A stretch of DNA of 64,000 bases from Acridotheres tristis (lineage: Eukaryota; Chordata; Aves; Passeriformes; Sturnidae), in the NCBI GenBank assembly GCA_037013685.1, contig CM072891.1:15166501-15230500 (forward strand), given 5' to 3'. Position 1 is the first letter of the stretch, and every line of letters starts with the position of its first letter. Below the pieces are notes generated by a model, which saw only the letters and a list, made by a program, of their open reading frames with translations, did not search any database and was not told where the DNA came from. Made by a program: the position numbers and the translations under genes. Positions 61,809 to 64,000 of this stretch are shown here, in pieces.

Positions 61809-63631
61809 AACTTTTTTTCTGGAAGAGCATCAGTTCAAACTGAAGTAAGAATTGAACTGAGTAACCCTGGTCCCTTGCAAGCACTTTACCTATTAGATTA
61901 TGTGCAGAAGAAGAAAGTTTGCACTCCTGGTCTTTTAAATAACCAACCTTCTTTTTTCCCTAGGATGTATGGGTACTCCACACTTTTAATTATGTTAAAC
62001 AAAATTTTATGGGTTTTTGCACAGGCATTGCACTGTATCTAAAAAAGCAGACTAAATTTAAGTGCAGAATTAAAAAAAAAAAAAGAGGAAAAGGGATATT
62101 TCTGCAAATTTCACCATTTTTTATTTGCAATGAAGAAAGGTGGTATTAATGTAGATATAATGCAGGTACAGCTGTGATTCCCAGACCATAAAAATTAATA
62201 CTTCAGATGATAAAATTCTGCTTGCAATTAATTCTAAAATGCTGAACCAGATAACCTGCTTGCAAAGTCTGTGTCTGCTCTGAGACTTTATAAGGCCTAC
62301 TAGATGCTAACTTTTATTTGATCCCAAATTTGCAACGTGAAAACGGGCACTACATATTTTGGAGAGAAAAATTGACAAAGCTGAGTTCATGTATGTTAAT
62401 GAGGGTTCATAAGCTGGGCACCAGTGCCCGTGGTTATGTTTGTGCCATTTTCTATCAGTTTGTTTCATTATGCTTGTGTGGATGCTTCTTTTGCATGAAT
62501 ACGGTTTTGACAGTTTTAGAAAACTGGAGTATTGAGCTGGAACTGATGGAATTTTTCACATCTTGGTAATCAGTGTAACAGGAAGCAAATGTTCTGGTAG
62601 AGATGTGGTGACTATTCTCTTTTTACTCTTAGAGGGAAGAGAACTGGTTTTAAATTGAATGTAATTTCCAAAGCATCTTCTTTTTATAGAAGAGAAAATT
62701 ATTTTTATGTCCTTTACATGTTTAAAGCCTCAGTTTCTTTTCCCAAAGGTGTTAAAATATTATTCTGGCCTGTTTCTGTCTGTTAAAGTTGGATCATCCA
62801 GTCTGAACCACCAACATCATAGTATATGACCAATCACACATTATCAGTTTGTTAGTTTATTGGTTTTAATTGTTTTTAGCTATATTAATTTTTGGAAAAA
62901 TTTTGAAAACATCATTATTAACAGAGAAGTAGATCACTACTTTATGAACAATTTGCAGATCAGAAACAAACTGATATTTTTAACTGCTCTGCTTTGTGCT
63001 AGTAGACTACACTGTTGCAACAGCACCCTGAAAATATTTTGATCTTTACTCTCTAACGGCTCTACACTGGTGGGTGGGGATTTTTTTTTTCAGCTTTCAA
63101 TAACAATTTGGGGATTTTTCCCTGTTCTTTTGCAGGTAATAGTGCATACCACCTTCCAGCAATGCAAGCCTCAGCTACTCTTACTCAGTATGTTGCAGGG
63201 AATAATATTAACTGTGCTTGGCAGTCTCCACCTCATATTCACCTCAAGGGTAGCAAGGATATGTGACTATGCACATATCCTGTAAAATTAATAATGTTCT
63301 TCGTTAGTATAAGACAAATCATATTCTTCAAATCCTTCCGAAAGGAGTTCTTCAGCTACAAAGCAGGAATCTTTCAAAATATTTCTTTTTGATAACTCAG
63401 GGAATATGGTTTTTTTTTTCCCATGTGCAAAACCAGCGATGATGTCACTTTGTTTCACAATACCTTGAGGGTCCGAAGGGAAGAAAATAGATTAAATAAT
63501 GGGGTAGGTCTTTTGTGTTATTAATAGAATTGAAATTTTCTGTGTTTGGAAACTTTCTGGGATATGACTTGTGGCTAGCAAGTATCCACATGAACTAGTG
63601 AGAAGGAGCATCCTGTAATTCCTTTCATGTA
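61809..63631. other. Noncoding DNA, no gene recognised
   Basis: AT-rich sequence with no recognised exon. A possible decayed tRNA-derived segment on the minus strand at about 61,855-61,905 is treated among the findings. Open frames are short and featureless. Confidence 0.55.
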
Positions 63632-63695
63632 ACAGAATTATAAAATTGTTTGGGTCAGAACAGATCTTTAGGGTGATTTAGTGCCAGATGCTTGT
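63632..63695 (-). mobile_element. Old CR1 LINE fragment, 3' end, minus strand
   Basis: ACAGAATTATAAAATTGTTTG, GGGTCAGAACAGATCTTTAG and TGATTTAGTGCCAGATGC mirror the reversed CR1 3' terminus (AGAATCATAGAATTGTTTGG, GTTGGAAGAGACCTTTAAGG, TCATCTAGTGCCAAC) with many substitutions. It is a highly diverged, short copy. Boundaries are approximate. Confidence 0.65.
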
Positions 63696-64000
63696 CTTCC
63701 ATGCTTTGTTTCTGAAGCTGATTTACATAAATTTGCTTCTAATTAATGATTGAAAACTCTACAAAATTATATTAAATAGGTAAAACATTAGTAAAATTTT
63801 CATATAAGGAATATATACACCAGCAGAGGAATAGAAAATAGGAATAATTCACATAAATAATAATGGAGAATTTTAGTTTTCATTTTGAAATGAAAGAATA
63901 ATGGGTTTAGCTGCTTTTCAATAATAAGGACTTGTGTCTTACTGTGATTAAAGTAGGACTCTGGAACTCAAAATTACTTTCTGAATTTTTCTGTGACTCT
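63696..64000. other. Noncoding DNA to window edge
   Basis: AT-rich sequence with no recognisable gene, repeat or motif. Confidence 0.6.

Noticed and set aside
61549..61809. 86-codon frame that looks protein-like
   Set aside because: The sequence is a CR1 3' end; the peptide is a known kind of annotation artefact in bird genomes.
62795..62850. GGATCATCCAGTCTGAACC, reminiscent of CR1 or another LINE tail
   Set aside because: Only one short phrase matches and no tail repeat follows.
1..64000. CRISPR array, prokaryotic operon or phage-like system
   Set aside because: No regularly spaced repeats, no dense gene packing and no ribosome-binding-site pattern; the CR1 content shows a vertebrate genome.

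Overview
This is a vertebrate nuclear segment, most likely from a bird. The main evidence is a thin scatter of truncated CR1-type LINE fragments ending in the avian tail (repeats of ATTCTATG, or ATAGAATCAT on the opposite strand). Also bird-like are the AT-rich composition, the low density of interspersed repeats, short microsatellites and no bacterial-style gene packing. I cannot name the species or chromosome. No complete protein-coding gene is visible: open frames are short, many lack an ATG, and none carries a domain I recognise. The best ones are CR1 remnants or chance frames.

Layout. Bases 1 to about 31,600 look like gene-poor intergenic or intronic DNA with three CR1 fragments (18.8, 20.1 and 27.6-28.2 kb), AT-rich inverted repeats and short simple repeats. 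Bases 31,600 to 34,600 are different: richer in G+C and CpG, with a diverged ~100-bp tandem duplication, a near-consensus CTCF-like motif, a CCAAT box, long polypurine runs, a strongly purine-biased stretch with several perfect inverted repeats and small upstream ORFs, a strong GTGAGT splice donor at 34,003, and two G-quadruplex-capable runs just after it. I read this as the promoter and long noncoding first exon (5' UTR) of a plus-strand gene whose coding exons lie beyond the right edge. Under that reading, 34,003 to 64,000 is first intron. I could not identify the gene.

The right half (34.0-64.0 kb) has no convincing coding exon. It holds three more CR1 fragments (56.0, 61.5 and 63.6 kb), a perfect 83-bp tandem duplication at 49.0 kb, a 17-bp near-palindrome at 42.0 kb, and two intervals that look like conserved regulatory elements: a homeobox/SOX motif cluster near 38.4-38.6 kb and a CpG-enriched stretch at 58.3-59.0 kb with three consecutive perfect inverted repeats.

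I found no new enzymatic or defence system. The observations most worth checking are the promoter/first-exon block, the triple-hairpin element at 58.7 kb and the two tandem duplications. All motif and repeat calls come from reading the sequence by eye; no search, alignment or folding was run.
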